Of a stretch of 64,000 nt of DNA, positions 47,968-56,442 are shown in pieces; the first letter of the stretch is position 1; each line of letters starts with the position of its first letter. Both the position numbers and the translations under genes were made by a program. The stretch is taken from NCBI RefSeq assembly GCF_029960665.1, contig NZ_JASBRB010000001.1, positions 186,001-250,000 of the forward strand, written 5' to 3'. Origin of the DNA: Pseudarthrobacter sp. AL07 (lineage in GTDB: Bacteria; Actinomycetota; Actinomycetes; Actinomycetales; Micrococcaceae). A model generated the notes under the pieces. That model saw only the letters and a program-made list of their open reading frames with translations. It searched no databases and was not told the origin of the DNA.

Positions 47968-48809
47968 CAGTGCCCCGCTTCCGGGCTTCTTGCGTCGTCG
48001 CTGCGGGCCGGCTGGCCATGGAAGATGGACGTCTTGCCGGACACCGAGTTGGTCCGGACCAGCATCAGCTTGCCGTCCGGTCCGGCAATGGTTTCCACCT
48101 TGCCGCCGGGCTGGGAGTACTGCTGGTCATCAATCACCACAACGCCGCTGGCGGACTTCGCCACGATGTCCACCCCGACGTCGTGGGGAAGCCTGATGGT
48201 GAGGTCACCGGAGACTGAATTGGCGCCGAAATCGTGGGTGAATCCGAGCAAGTCAAAACTCATGTCGCCGCTGACCGTGTGAGCCCGGATGTTGCTGAAC
48301 CGGCCGGAGGCGGTGACCTCGCCGGAAATGCTCTTGGCGGTCAGGACGCCGTCGTGGTTTCTCGCGATGACCTCGCCGCTTACCGTGTTGACGTGAAGTT
48401 CCCCGGTGGTTCCGTCCGCCATCACTGAACCCGAGACGGTATTGAGCCGGGTGTGCCCGCTGGTTCCGGAGACGAGGCCATCGCCGCTGACCGTGCCGGC
48501 CTCCACCTCCACGCCGGCCGGCAGGGCAATGCTGATAACCGCTGAGTTGTTGCTGTTGTGGTTGACCGTGCCCATCAGGTTCTTGAACCAGCCCTGGGGG
48601 CCGTGCAACTGATGGCGGACCTCAAGCCTGCCGTCGGTCAGCGTCACCGACACAGGATCGCCCTGGACCTCGTTGATACCCACGCGAACAAAGGCCTCCG
48701 AGTGGATTACGACGTCGAACCTGCCGCGGACCATGCCCAGCTTCAGCGACCTGACGGGGCCAACATCGATGGTTTGCGGACCTGTGACGGTCCAGCTGTC
48801 CGCTGTCAT
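47967..48809 (-). CDS. DUF4097-type beta-helix protein, PadR partner
   Basis: 280 residues from ATG 48809, with GGAGG upstream. A succession of short beta segments (VSGDGLVSGTSGHTRLNTVSG, SVMADGTTGELHVNTVSGEV and so on) gives the right-handed beta-helix pattern of DUF4097/DUF4098 proteins. No signal peptide or membrane helix is visible. In several firmicutes and actinobacteria such genes lie beside PadR regulators, as here. Its function is unknown, though envelope-stress sensing has been suggested for the family. It should be the first gene of the operon controlled by the promoter at 48849-48878. Confidence 0.8.
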   Translation of the reverse strand: MTADSWTVTGPQTIDVGPVRSLKLGMVRGRFDVVIHSEAFVRVGINEVQGDPVSVTLTDGRLEVRHQLHGPQGWFKNLMGTVNHNSNNSAVISIALPAGVEVEAGTVSGDGLVSGTSGHTRLNTVSGSVMADGTTGELHVNTVSGEVIARNHDGVLTAKSISGEVTASGRFSNIRAHTVSGDMSFDLLGFTHDFGANSVSGDLTIRLPHDVGVDIVAKSASGVVVIDDQQYSQPGGKVETIAGPDGKLMLVRTNSVSGKTSIFHGQPARSDDARSPEAGH

Positions 48810-48825
48810 GAATCCTCCAAAACCG

Positions 48826-48894
48826 CGATATATCGTGACTGATATCCCAAGATACAACGGGCCAGTGGAGCCGGTCAAGATATATCGCGACTGA
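48826..48894 (-). promoter_or_regulatory. Promoter with paired PadR-like operators
   Basis: Two 16-base direct copies GATATATCGyGACTGA lie at 48827-48842 and 48879-48894 (one mismatch, 52 bases apart). The first contains the palindrome CGATATATCG. Between them on the minus strand are TTGACC (48873-48878) and TATCTT (48849-48854) with an 18-base spacer. One operator is thus upstream of the -35 and one overlaps the transcription start. Confidence 0.75.
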
Positions 48895-48908
48895 GGGGGG
48901 CTGGAAAC

Positions 48909-49508
48909 CTACTCGGGGGCGTCCATGCCCAGCCATTGGAACCAGCCGCGGTGGAGGACCAGCCAGGCCATCAGGCCATAGCCCGCCTGCCCCGGCGTGC
49001 CAGTGTTGGCCGCAAGGTCCTGGCGCCACTGCTCGTGGTTCAGCAGCGGGGAGAACGTGTCCACATAGAGGTGCTTGCGCCTGGTGGTGACGTCAGCGAA
49101 AGCGGTGTTGAGATCGGCGAGCCGGCGGTTCTGTACCGGGTCCAGCGTGGGCGGCGGGCCCACGACAAAGACCTCGATCCGGTTCTGCGTGGCCGTATCC
49201 AGGATATTGGCCAGGTTCAGGCGGCTGCGGGCGGTGGAAAGGCCGAACTCGATGTCCCGGCCCGAGAGGCCGATCACCAGGCGGTTTTCGTGCTGGTCGC
49301 CGAACCGCCGGCCGGCCTCCTCCTGCCAGCGGGCAGCCAGCCCCTCCGTTCCTTCCTGGGGACAGGGGAGGGCGTACGCTTCCATGACCATTCCGTCCTG
49401 CGGAGTGCGGGCCAACACGCGGCCCAGCCAGCCGAGCGCCCTGGGATCGCCCAGCCCGGCAAGCAGTTCATCTCCAACAGCTGCGATCCGCAGCTTCCTG
49501 TCTTCCAC
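48909..49508 (-). CDS. SGNH/GDSL-type hydrolase
   Basis: 199 residues from GTG 49508 (AGAGGGA upstream). The first block is VGDELLAGLGDPRALGWLG (GDSL with Glu in place of Ser), and the Gly block (LVIGLSGRDIEFGL) and Asn-type region follow. The nucleophile position reads GDELLAG rather than GDSL, so activity is uncertain; the C-terminal block is shortened and without a clear DxxH. It lies upstream of the PadR-DUF4097 promoter, 99 bases away, and downstream of kgd on the same strand. Substrate unknown. Confidence 0.68.
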   Translation of the reverse strand: MEDRKLRIAAVGDELLAGLGDPRALGWLGRVLARTPQDGMVMEAYALPCPQEGTEGLAARWQEEAGRRFGDQHENRLVIGLSGRDIEFGLSTARSRLNLANILDTATQNRIEVFVVGPPPTLDPVQNRRLADLNTAFADVTTRRKHLYVDTFSPLLNHEQWRQDLAANTGTPGQAGYGLMAWLVLHRGWFQWLGMDAPE

Positions 49509-49629
49509 AAGTCCCTCTTAACGTCCGTGCCGGTTGTGGCCAACCGGCGTGGCTATGATCCATCTTCATTAAACAGAGCTGCCCGGCCGGAGTCTGGTGT
49601 TTCGACGTCCGGCCGGGCAGCCACTGGTA

Positions 49630-52600
49630 CTACTTCCGTGCAAATGCCTGCTTGAGGAGCGTATCCTGCTCGGCAGCGTGCCGCTTCATGGAGCCCGCCG
49701 CAGTGGAGGCCGACGCGGGACGCGACACCACGCGGACGCGCCGGTCCAGCGACTCCGGGAGGTTCAGTCCCATAAACGGCCACGGCCCCTGGTTTGCGGG
49801 CTCGTCCTGTGCCCAGACAACCTCGGCGTTCGGGTACTTGGCCAGTTCCGCTGCGATTTCTTCGTGCGGCAGCGGGTAAAGCTGCTCCACGCGGACAATC
49901 GCGGTGGTCTTGTCATCGGTCTTCTGCCGGGTGGACAGGAGATCGTAGTACAGGCGGCCGGAGACCAGCAGTACGCGTTCGACGGCGTCTGCCGCCAACT
50001 GCTCGTGGTCGCCGATGACGGGGCGGAAGGCGCCCGTGGTGAAGTCCTCGACGGACGACGCGGCTGCCTTGAGGCGCAGCAGCTGCTTCGGCGTGAAGAT
50101 GATCAGCGGTTTGCGCGGACGGCTGTACGCCTGGCGGCGCAGCAGGTGGAAGTGCGAGGCTGCCGTGGTGGGATTTGCGACGATCATGTTCTCTTCGGCG
50201 CACATCAGCAGGAAGCGTTCGATGCGTGCCGAGGAGTGGTCCGGGCCCTGGCCTTCGTAGCCGTGCGGCAGCATCAGGACCAGGGAGGAGCGCTGGCCCC
50301 ACTTCTGCTCGGCCGAGGAGATGAACTCATCGATGATGGTCTGCGCGCCGTTGACGAAGTCACCGAACTGCGCTTCCCACAGCACCAGGGCATCCGGGCG
50401 TTCCACCGAGTAGCCGTATTCGAAGCCCATGGCCGCGTATTCGGACAGCAGGGAGTCGTAGATCCACAGCTTGGCCTGGTCATCCGAGAGGTGGCCCAGC
50501 GGGAGCCACTCGCCGCCGTTGGCGCGGTCGTGGAATACGGCGTGGCGCTGCACAAACGTGCCGCGGCGCGAGTCCTGGCCGGCAAGCCGGACGGGAACGC
50601 CTTCCATGATCAGCGATCCGAAGGCCGCGATCTCGCCAAAGCCCCAGTCGATTCCGCCTTCGCGGGACATCTGCTCGCGCTTCTCAAGGAGCTGCTTGAG
50701 CTTGGCGTGGACGGTGAAGCCCTCGGGGATCTGGACGTGAGCCTTGCCGATGTGCGCCAGGGTTTCCGGCGAAATGGCAGTGGACGCCGGGGCGTTGGTG
50801 CCGAAGTCAGCCTGCTGGGCGATGGGACGCTCAATGTCGGAGACTGCGGCGGAGTCAGCGGTGATGATCGGGATGGGCGAGGTCTGCGCCGCGTGTGTTT
50901 CGGCGAAGACCCGTTCCAGCCGTTCCTGGTAGTCGCGGAGCAGCTGCTCGGCTTCTTCCTCGGTGATATCGCCACGGCCGATGAGTGCCTCGGTGTACAG
51001 CTTGCGGACGGAGCGCTTGGCTTCGATCAGGTTGTACATCATGGGCTGGGTCATCGAGGGGTCGTCCCCCTCGTTGTGGCCACGGCGGCGGTAGCACACC
51101 ATGTCGATCACAACGTCCTTGTGGAACCGCTGGCGGAACGCGTAGGCGAGTTGCGCGATGCGCACCACTGCCTCAGGATCGTCACCGTTCACATGGAACA
51201 CGGGCGCCTGGATCATTTTGGCGACGTCCGTGGAGTACGTGGACGAGCGCGACGACGACGGCGCCGTGGTGAAGCCCACCTGGTTGTTGACCACCACGTG
51301 GATGGTGCCGCCGGTCCGGTAGCCGCGGAGCTGGGACAGGTTCAGCGTCTCGGCAACCACGCCCTGGCCTGCGAAGGCAGCATCGCCGTGGACCATGAGG
51401 GGCAGCACCGGGAAGGCCTCGCCCTGGTCCAGGCGGTCCTGCTTGGCGCGGACGATGCCTTCGAGCACGGAGTCGACCGCCTCGAGGTGGGACGGGTTGG
51501 CAGCGAGGTAGACCTTGGTCTCGTTGCCGTTTTCCGAGGTGAACGTGCCTTCGGTACCGAGGTGGTACTTCACGTCGCCGGAGCCCTGTACGGAGCGGGG
51601 ATCCTGCGTGCCTTCGAATTCGCGGAACACCTGGGCGTAGGTCTTGCCGGCGATGTTGGTGAGGACGTTCAGGCGGCCGCGGTGGGCCATGCCGATCGCA
51701 ACCTCGTCCAGTCCGTCGTCAGCGGCATCGGAAATGATGGCGTCCAGCAGCGGAATCAGGGATTCGCCGCCTTCCAAGGAGAAGCGCTTCTGGCCGACGA
51801 ACTTGGTCTGCAGGAAGGTTTCAAATGCTTCAGCGGCGTTGAGCCGGGACACGATGCGCAGCTGCTCTTCGCGGCTCGGCTTCGAGTACGCGTGTTCCAG
51901 CTGGTCCTGGAACCACTTGCGCTCTTCCGGCTCCTGGATGTGCATGTACTCGATGCCGGTGGTGCGGCAGTAGGCGTCACGGAGGACACCGAGGATGTCG
52001 CGGAACTTGAGCATCGGCTTGCCGCCGAACCCGCCGGTGGGCCACTCGCGGTCCAGATCCCACAACGTCAGTCCATAGGTGAGGACGTCAAGGTCCGGGT
52101 GCTTGCGCTGGACGTACTCCAGTGGATCGGTGTCTGCCATAAGGTGGCCGCGCACGCGGTAGGAATGGATAAGCTGCTGGATCCGGGCAACCTTGTTGAT
52201 CTCGTCGGCCGGGTCCACCTGCAGGTCCGGGCTCCAGCGCACGGGCTCGTAGGGGATCCGGAGGGATTCGAAGATGTCGTCGTAGAAGTTCTGGGCACCG
52301 AGCAGCAGCTGGTGCACAAGCTTCAGGAACTCGCCGCTGCCGGCTCCCTGGATGACGCGGTGGTCATACGTGGACGTCAGCGTAAGGACCTTGCTGATGG
52401 CGTTCTGCGCAATGATCTTTTCGCTGGACCCCTGGAATTCGGCTGGGTAGTCGAGGGCGCCGACGCCGACGATGGCGGCCTGTCCCTTGGACAGACGCGG
52501 CACGGAGTGAACGGTGCCGATGCCGCCGGGGTTGGTCAGGGACACGGTGGTCCCGGAGTGGTCATCAGCGGTCAGCTTACCTGCGCGGGCACGCTTGATG

Positions 52601-53430
52601 AGGTCTTCATAGGTGTGCCAGAACTCGGAGAAGTTGAGGGTCTCCGCCTTCTTGATGTTAGGCACCATGAGCAGGCGGGTGCCATCCGGCTTGGGCATGT
52701 CAATGGCGATACCGAAGTTGACGTGGGCCGGCTGGACAGCACTGGGCTTGCCGTCGATTTCGTCGTAGTAGACGTTCATCGACGGGAACTGGGCCAGGGC
52801 CCGGATCACGGCGTAGCCAATGAGGTGCGTGAACGAAACCTTGCCGCCGCGTGCACGGGCGAGGTTGGAGTTGATGACCACGCGGTTATCGATCAGCAGC
52901 TTGGCCGGAATAGCCCGGACGCTGGTGGCCGTGGGCACTTCAAGGCTGGTGACCATGTTGGTGGCAATGGCCTTGGCCGGGCCGCGAAGAACGGAGACCA
53001 CGTCTTCTTCCGGGGCCGTGGGTGCCTTGACGTTCTTGGGAAGCTGGGCGGGAATCGGCTGGGCCCCGCTTCCGGGCTCGGTCTTCTTCGCGCCATCGCG
53101 GGCGACCGTAGCGGGAGCTTTCTTTGCCGCCGCGGGGGCGGTGGCCGGCGCCGCCGGCTGTGCGGCCGGCGACGTTGCCGGTACAGCTGCTGCAGAAGCC
53201 GGGGGTGCCGGCGGTACAGCCGGCATTTCGCGAGTTGCGGGGTGGGCCACGGCTACAGCCGTGCTTCCGTTGGAAGAAGAACCGCTGCCTGAATCGAAGG
53301 ACTCGAAAAGGGGCCACCATTTGGTATCCACTGTGTTCTTGTCTTTCTGATACTGCTCGTACAGTTCGTCAACGAGCCACTCGTTTCCGCCAAATTCCTC
53401 TGGTAGACGGTGGCTAGGCTGCTCTGGCAC
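49630..53430 (-). CDS. kgd: Multifunctional 2-oxoglutarate decarboxylase/dehydrogenase E1 with succinyltransferase-like domain
   Basis: 1266 residues from GTG 53430. Residues 1-40 (NEWLVDELYEQYQ) form the conserved N-terminal helix. An Ala/Pro-rich linker covers about 41-115. A catalytic acyltransferase-like domain holds STYDHRVIQGAGSGEF (the HxxxD site). From about residue 390 follows the thiamine-diphosphate E1 enzyme, with GMAHRGRLNVL, the region GDAAFAGQGVV and, at the C-terminus, the transketolase-like part. This is the actinobacterial KGD/OdhA architecture of the TCA cycle. The lipoyl-bearing E2 itself is not here. The reverse strand has a long open frame here that is only a shadow. Confidence 0.96.
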   Translation of the reverse strand: MPEQPSHRLPEEFGGNEWLVDELYEQYQKDKNTVDTKWWPLFESFDSGSGSSSNGSTAVAVAHPATREMPAVPPAPPASAAAVPATSPAAQPAAPATAPAAAKKAPATVARDGAKKTEPGSGAQPIPAQLPKNVKAPTAPEEDVVSVLRGPAKAIATNMVTSLEVPTATSVRAIPAKLLIDNRVVINSNLARARGGKVSFTHLIGYAVIRALAQFPSMNVYYDEIDGKPSAVQPAHVNFGIAIDMPKPDGTRLLMVPNIKKAETLNFSEFWHTYEDLIKRARAGKLTADDHSGTTVSLTNPGGIGTVHSVPRLSKGQAAIVGVGALDYPAEFQGSSEKIIAQNAISKVLTLTSTYDHRVIQGAGSGEFLKLVHQLLLGAQNFYDDIFESLRIPYEPVRWSPDLQVDPADEINKVARIQQLIHSYRVRGHLMADTDPLEYVQRKHPDLDVLTYGLTLWDLDREWPTGGFGGKPMLKFRDILGVLRDAYCRTTGIEYMHIQEPEERKWFQDQLEHAYSKPSREEQLRIVSRLNAAEAFETFLQTKFVGQKRFSLEGGESLIPLLDAIISDAADDGLDEVAIGMAHRGRLNVLTNIAGKTYAQVFREFEGTQDPRSVQGSGDVKYHLGTEGTFTSENGNETKVYLAANPSHLEAVDSVLEGIVRAKQDRLDQGEAFPVLPLMVHGDAAFAGQGVVAETLNLSQLRGYRTGGTIHVVVNNQVGFTTAPSSSRSSTYSTDVAKMIQAPVFHVNGDDPEAVVRIAQLAYAFRQRFHKDVVIDMVCYRRRGHNEGDDPSMTQPMMYNLIEAKRSVRKLYTEALIGRGDITEEEAEQLLRDYQERLERVFAETHAAQTSPIPIITADSAAVSDIERPIAQQADFGTNAPASTAISPETLAHIGKAHVQIPEGFTVHAKLKQLLEKREQMSREGGIDWGFGEIAAFGSLIMEGVPVRLAGQDSRRGTFVQRHAVFHDRANGGEWLPLGHLSDDQAKLWIYDSLLSEYAAMGFEYGYSVERPDALVLWEAQFGDFVNGAQTIIDEFISSAEQKWGQRSSLVLMLPHGYEGQGPDHSSARIERFLLMCAEENMIVANPTTAASHFHLLRRQAYSRPRKPLIIFTPKQLLRLKAAASSVEDFTTGAFRPVIGDHEQLAADAVERVLLVSGRLYYDLLSTRQKTDDKTTAIVRVEQLYPLPHEEIAAELAKYPNAEVVWAQDEPANQGPWPFMGLNLPESLDRRVRVVSRPASASTAAGSMKRHAAEQDTLLKQAFARK

Positions 53431-53532
53431 TTGAAATACGCCTCTTCCATGAGTTTGATTTCTCTCTGGCCGCCACGGTGCCGCAGCACAACATTCGAAC
53501 CAGTCTCTGCGTCCTGAACCCGGACCGATGCC

Positions 53533-53563
53533 AGTCTAATGAGCATTCTGTGTTAACTGCCAA
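53533..53563 (-). promoter_or_regulatory. Candidate kgd promoter
   Basis: On the minus strand TTGGCA (53558-53563) and TAGACT (53533-53538) are 19 bases apart, about 100 bases before the GTG of kgd. A purine-rich GAAGAGG lies about ten bases before the GTG. Confidence 0.4.
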
Positions 53564-53679
53564 TAACGGTGACCCAAATCATGGCAATGACGCGGAGATC
53601 ACGGATTGTGGCGTCCGGAAGCTTTCCCGGTGCGGGCGCGACCACCCAGCGCCCAGCCGAAAGGCGCAATCTGCTCCTG

Positions 53680-53925
53680 TAGACTGAAATTCTTATGGAC
53701 AGTAAATCTAGGTGCCGGCCTGGGGGCTGTCAGCGGAGCATCAAATACAGCACCGCGCAGTCCACCCGCAGAGCCGGCAAACCCCGAACACGCGCCCATC
53801 ACTCTCCGTCAGCCCACCCCGGCGGAGCCCCTATGGAAACAGCATCGGCTTCGGCCGATCATCCTCCGCCGGGCCGTTTCCCCCGGCCTCACACCATTGC
53901 CTCCGGCCTTCGGGCGGGATGCTGA
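53680..53925 (+). ncRNA. Structured 5' leader of the CNNM operon (candidate cis-regulatory RNA)
   Basis: TAGACT at 53680-53685 is a -10 candidate, so the messenger would carry about 230 untranslated bases before ATG 53926. Inside, a 10-bp stem pairs 53818-53827 with 53864-53873. It encloses a very stable 6-bp hairpin with a UUCG tetraloop at 53844-53859. I could not match this to a known riboswitch class (M-box and yybP-ykoY were considered). Small open frames over this stretch have no family or ribosome site. No gene is supported between 53431 and 53925, apart from the kgd promoter. Confidence 0.45.
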
Positions 53926-55260
53926 ATGGAGTGGTTGCTCCTCGCGGCAGGCCTCCTGCTGATTGCCGGCACCGGCTTTTTCGTCGCCGTCGAATTTTCC
54001 CTGATTGCCCTTGACCAGGCCACGGTCCAACGTGCCATCGATAACGGTGACACGGGTGCCGTCCCGCTGCTCAAGTGCCTGAAATCCCTCTCCACCCAGC
54101 TTTCCAGCTGTCAGCTCGGCATTACCCTCACCACCCTTCTGACCGGTTACGTGATGGAACCGTCGGTGGGCCGCCTCCTCGAGGGCCCGCTGGCCGCCGT
54201 CGGAATTCCCGAAGTGGCGGCGGCACCCGTTTCCCTGGTCATCGCCATGGTGCTGGCCACGCTGCTGTCCATGCTGCTGGGCGAACTGGTGCCCAAGAAC
54301 ATGGCCATTGCGCTGTCCTTCCAGGTTGGCAAAGCATTGGCACGGCCCCAGCTGGTCTTTACGGCCATCTTCAAGCCCGCCATCGTGGTGCTCAACGGTT
54401 TTTCCAACAAGGTACTGAACGTCTTTGGCCTGGAGGCCAAAGAAGAGATTTCCGGTGCCCGGACCCCGGCCGAGCTCGCCTCCCTGGTGCGGCGCTCCGC
54501 TGCCATGGGAACGCTCGACGCCGGGACGGCCAACTTTGTGGCGCGGACCCTTAACTTCTCAGCCCGGACGGCTGCCGACGTTATGACGCCGCGGATCCGG
54601 ATGGAGACCATCGATGCCGACCAGCCTGTGTCGGACATCCTGGACGCCGCCCGGCGCACCGGGTACTCCCGTTTCCCCGTCATCGGGGAGTCCTCCGACG
54701 ACATCAAGGGCCTGGTCCACGTCAAGAAGGCCGTTGCCGTGCCGTGGGATAGGCGGGCCAACCTGGAGGCCGGAGCCATCATGACCGATGTCCTCCGCGT
54801 GCCGGAGACCATCCACCTCGATGCGCTGCTGGCGGAGCTGCGGGAGGGAAACCTCCAACTCGCGATCGTCCTGGATGAATACGGCGGAACCGCCGGCATC
54901 ACCACCCTTGAGGACCTGGTGGAGGAAATCGTCGGAGAAGTGTCCGACGAGCACGACAAGGTACGCCCGGGACTGCTGCAGAGCGCCTCCGGCGACTGGT
55001 ACTTCCCCGGGCTGCTGCGCCCTGACGAGCTTTCCGAACAGATTCCGGGGCTGACCGTTCCGGACGAAGCCGCCTACGAAACGGTGGGCGGGTACGTCAT
55101 GAGTGAGCTGGGCCGGATCGCCGCAGTGGGGGACACCGTCGAGGTCGGCGGGGGCACGCTGAGCGTGACCAGGATGGACGGCCGAAGGATCGAGCGGATC
55201 TCCTTCCATCCGGCCGCGCCCGTAGTGGAGCCTGCTCCGGACGACAGGAGGGAACGATGA
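53926..55260 (+). CDS. CNNM/CorC-type transporter, hemolysin family (with CBS pair and CorC domain)
   Basis: 444 residues. Three or four membrane helices form the DUF21 domain (1-200, with ITLTTLLTGYVMEPSVG and LGELVPKNMAIAL). A CBS pair follows at about 220-340 (VMTPRIRMETIDADQPVSDIL, and the second repeat with DEYGGTAGITTLEDLVEEIVGE). A CorC_HlyC domain forms the end. Proteins of this type export magnesium or other divalent cations or sense them. It overlaps a second CNNM gene by 4 bases. The long structured leader suggests RNA-level control. Confidence 0.9.
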   Translation: MEWLLLAAGLLLIAGTGFFVAVEFSLIALDQATVQRAIDNGDTGAVPLLKCLKSLSTQLSSCQLGITLTTLLTGYVMEPSVGRLLEGPLAAVGIPEVAAAPVSLVIAMVLATLLSMLLGELVPKNMAIALSFQVGKALARPQLVFTAIFKPAIVVLNGFSNKVLNVFGLEAKEEISGARTPAELASLVRRSAAMGTLDAGTANFVARTLNFSARTAADVMTPRIRMETIDADQPVSDILDAARRTGYSRFPVIGESSDDIKGLVHVKKAVAVPWDRRANLEAGAIMTDVLRVPETIHLDALLAELREGNLQLAIVLDEYGGTAGITTLEDLVEEIVGEVSDEHDKVRPGLLQSASGDWYFPGLLRPDELSEQIPGLTVPDEAAYETVGGYVMSELGRIAAVGDTVEVGGGTLSVTRMDGRRIERISFHPAAPVVEPAPDDRRER

Positions 55261-56327
55261 GTGACTGGGCCGGAATTGCCTGGCTGGTTGTCCTCCTGCT
55301 GGGGAACGCGTTTTTTGTCGGCGCTGAGTTCGCCGTGATGTCTGCCAGGCGCAGCCAGATCGAACCCCTCGCCGAAGCCGGTTCCAAGCGGGCGCAGACC
55401 ACGTTGCGCGCCATGGAAAACGTCTCCTTGATGCTGGCCTGCGCGCAATTGGGCATCACCGTGTGCTCGCTGTTGATCCTGCAGGTCGCCGAACCGGCCA
55501 TCCACCACCTGATGGCGGCGCCGCTGGAAGCTGTTGGGCTGCCGGGGGAAGTTGCCGACGTCGCAGCGTTCGCCATCGCCTTGATGGTGGTGACCTTTCT
55601 CCACGTGACGTTCGGCGAGATGGTGCCTAAGAACATCTCGGTATCGGTGGCGGACAAGGCTGCCCTGCTGCTGGCCCCGCCGCTGATGTTTGTTGCGAAG
55701 CTGGTCAACCCGGCCATCGTCGCGCTGAACTGGTCCGCCAACCACATCCTCAAGCTCCTGCGGATTGAGCCCAAGGATGAGGTGAACTCGTCCTTCACGC
55801 TCGAGGAAGTCCAGTCGATCGTGCAGGAATCCACCCGACACGGCCTGGTGGACGATGATGCGGGCCTGATCACCGGCGCCCTGGAATTCTCCGAATACAC
55901 GGCGTCGCACATCATGGTTCCGCTGGACGATTTGGTCATGCTGAAGGCGGCCACCACCCCGGTGGAATTTGAAAAAGCCGTCAGTCGGACCGGGTTCTCA
56001 CGGTTCCCGATGCTCGACGATGACGGCATGTTGTCCGGCTACCTCCACGTGAAGGACGTGCTGTCCATTCCCGAGTCGGATTACCAGCACCCCATCGCCG
56101 AGAGCAGGATCCGCTCCCTTGCCAACCTCGCGCTGGACGACGAAGTTGAAACGGCCATGTCCGTCATGCAGCGCACGGGCTCACACCTTGCCCGCGTGAT
56201 CGGCGCTGACGGGCAGACCCACGGCGTCCTCTTCCTGGAAGACGTGATCGAGCAGTTGGTGGGAGAGATCCGGGACGCCACGCAGGCCACCGGCATCAGG
56301 AGGCTGGGCGAGCCGAACGGTGACTGA
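55257..56327 (+). CDS. CNNM/CorC-type transporter, second paralogue without CorC domain
   Basis: 356 residues. The same DUF21 membrane domain (LVVLLLGNAFFVGAEFAVMSA, FGEMVPKNISVSV) and a CBS pair (HIMVPLDDLVMLKAA... to GVLFLEDVIEQLVGE), but the C-terminal CorC_HlyC domain of the first protein is missing. The length and arrangement fit a heteromeric complex of the two subunits. It is translationally coupled to the first by an ATGA overlap. The following 115 bases hold the Zur-like site and the znuA promoter. Confidence 0.9.
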   Translation: MSDWAGIAWLVVLLLGNAFFVGAEFAVMSARRSQIEPLAEAGSKRAQTTLRAMENVSLMLACAQLGITVCSLLILQVAEPAIHHLMAAPLEAVGLPGEVADVAAFAIALMVVTFLHVTFGEMVPKNISVSVADKAALLLAPPLMFVAKLVNPAIVALNWSANHILKLLRIEPKDEVNSSFTLEEVQSIVQESTRHGLVDDDAGLITGALEFSEYTASHIMVPLDDLVMLKAATTPVEFEKAVSRTGFSRFPMLDDDGMLSGYLHVKDVLSIPESDYQHPIAESRIRSLANLALDDEVETAMSVMQRTGSHLARVIGADGQTHGVLFLEDVIEQLVGEIRDATQATGIRRLGEPNGD

Positions 56328-56364
56328 GCGCGCCCGGGTCCGCAGGGGACCGGCCCGGCTATCC

Positions 56365-56387
56365 TAAATAGGAATCATTCACATTTA
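56365..56387 (+). promoter_or_regulatory. Candidate Zur operator before znuA
   Basis: An AT-rich interrupted palindrome with outer TAAAT/ATTTA arms (56365-56369 and 56383-56387) around GAATCATTC (56372-56380). The core resembles the known actinobacterial Zur box (TGAAAATCATTTTCA), and the zur gene lies at the end of the same operon. Confidence 0.6.
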
Positions 56388-56442
56388 GGGGTAAGCTTTT
56401 TGGAGACGCAAAAGTCCATCCCTGTACTGAACTGAGGTTTCC

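Noticed and set aside
49597..53292. A 1231-codon open frame on the plus strand
   Set aside because: It lies wholly opposite kgd. It has no family motif, no ribosome site and a composition set by the GC-rich third positions of kgd. It is an antisense shadow.
53695..53925. A 76-codon frame starting after TAGACT before the CNNM gene
   Set aside because: No ribosome site, no conserved motif and no reasonable codon pattern; the stem structures suit a leader RNA better.
53692..53925. M-box or yybP-ykoY riboswitch in the CNNM leader
   Set aside because: The conserved core bases of both classes are absent; only a generic stem structure remains, so no class name was used.
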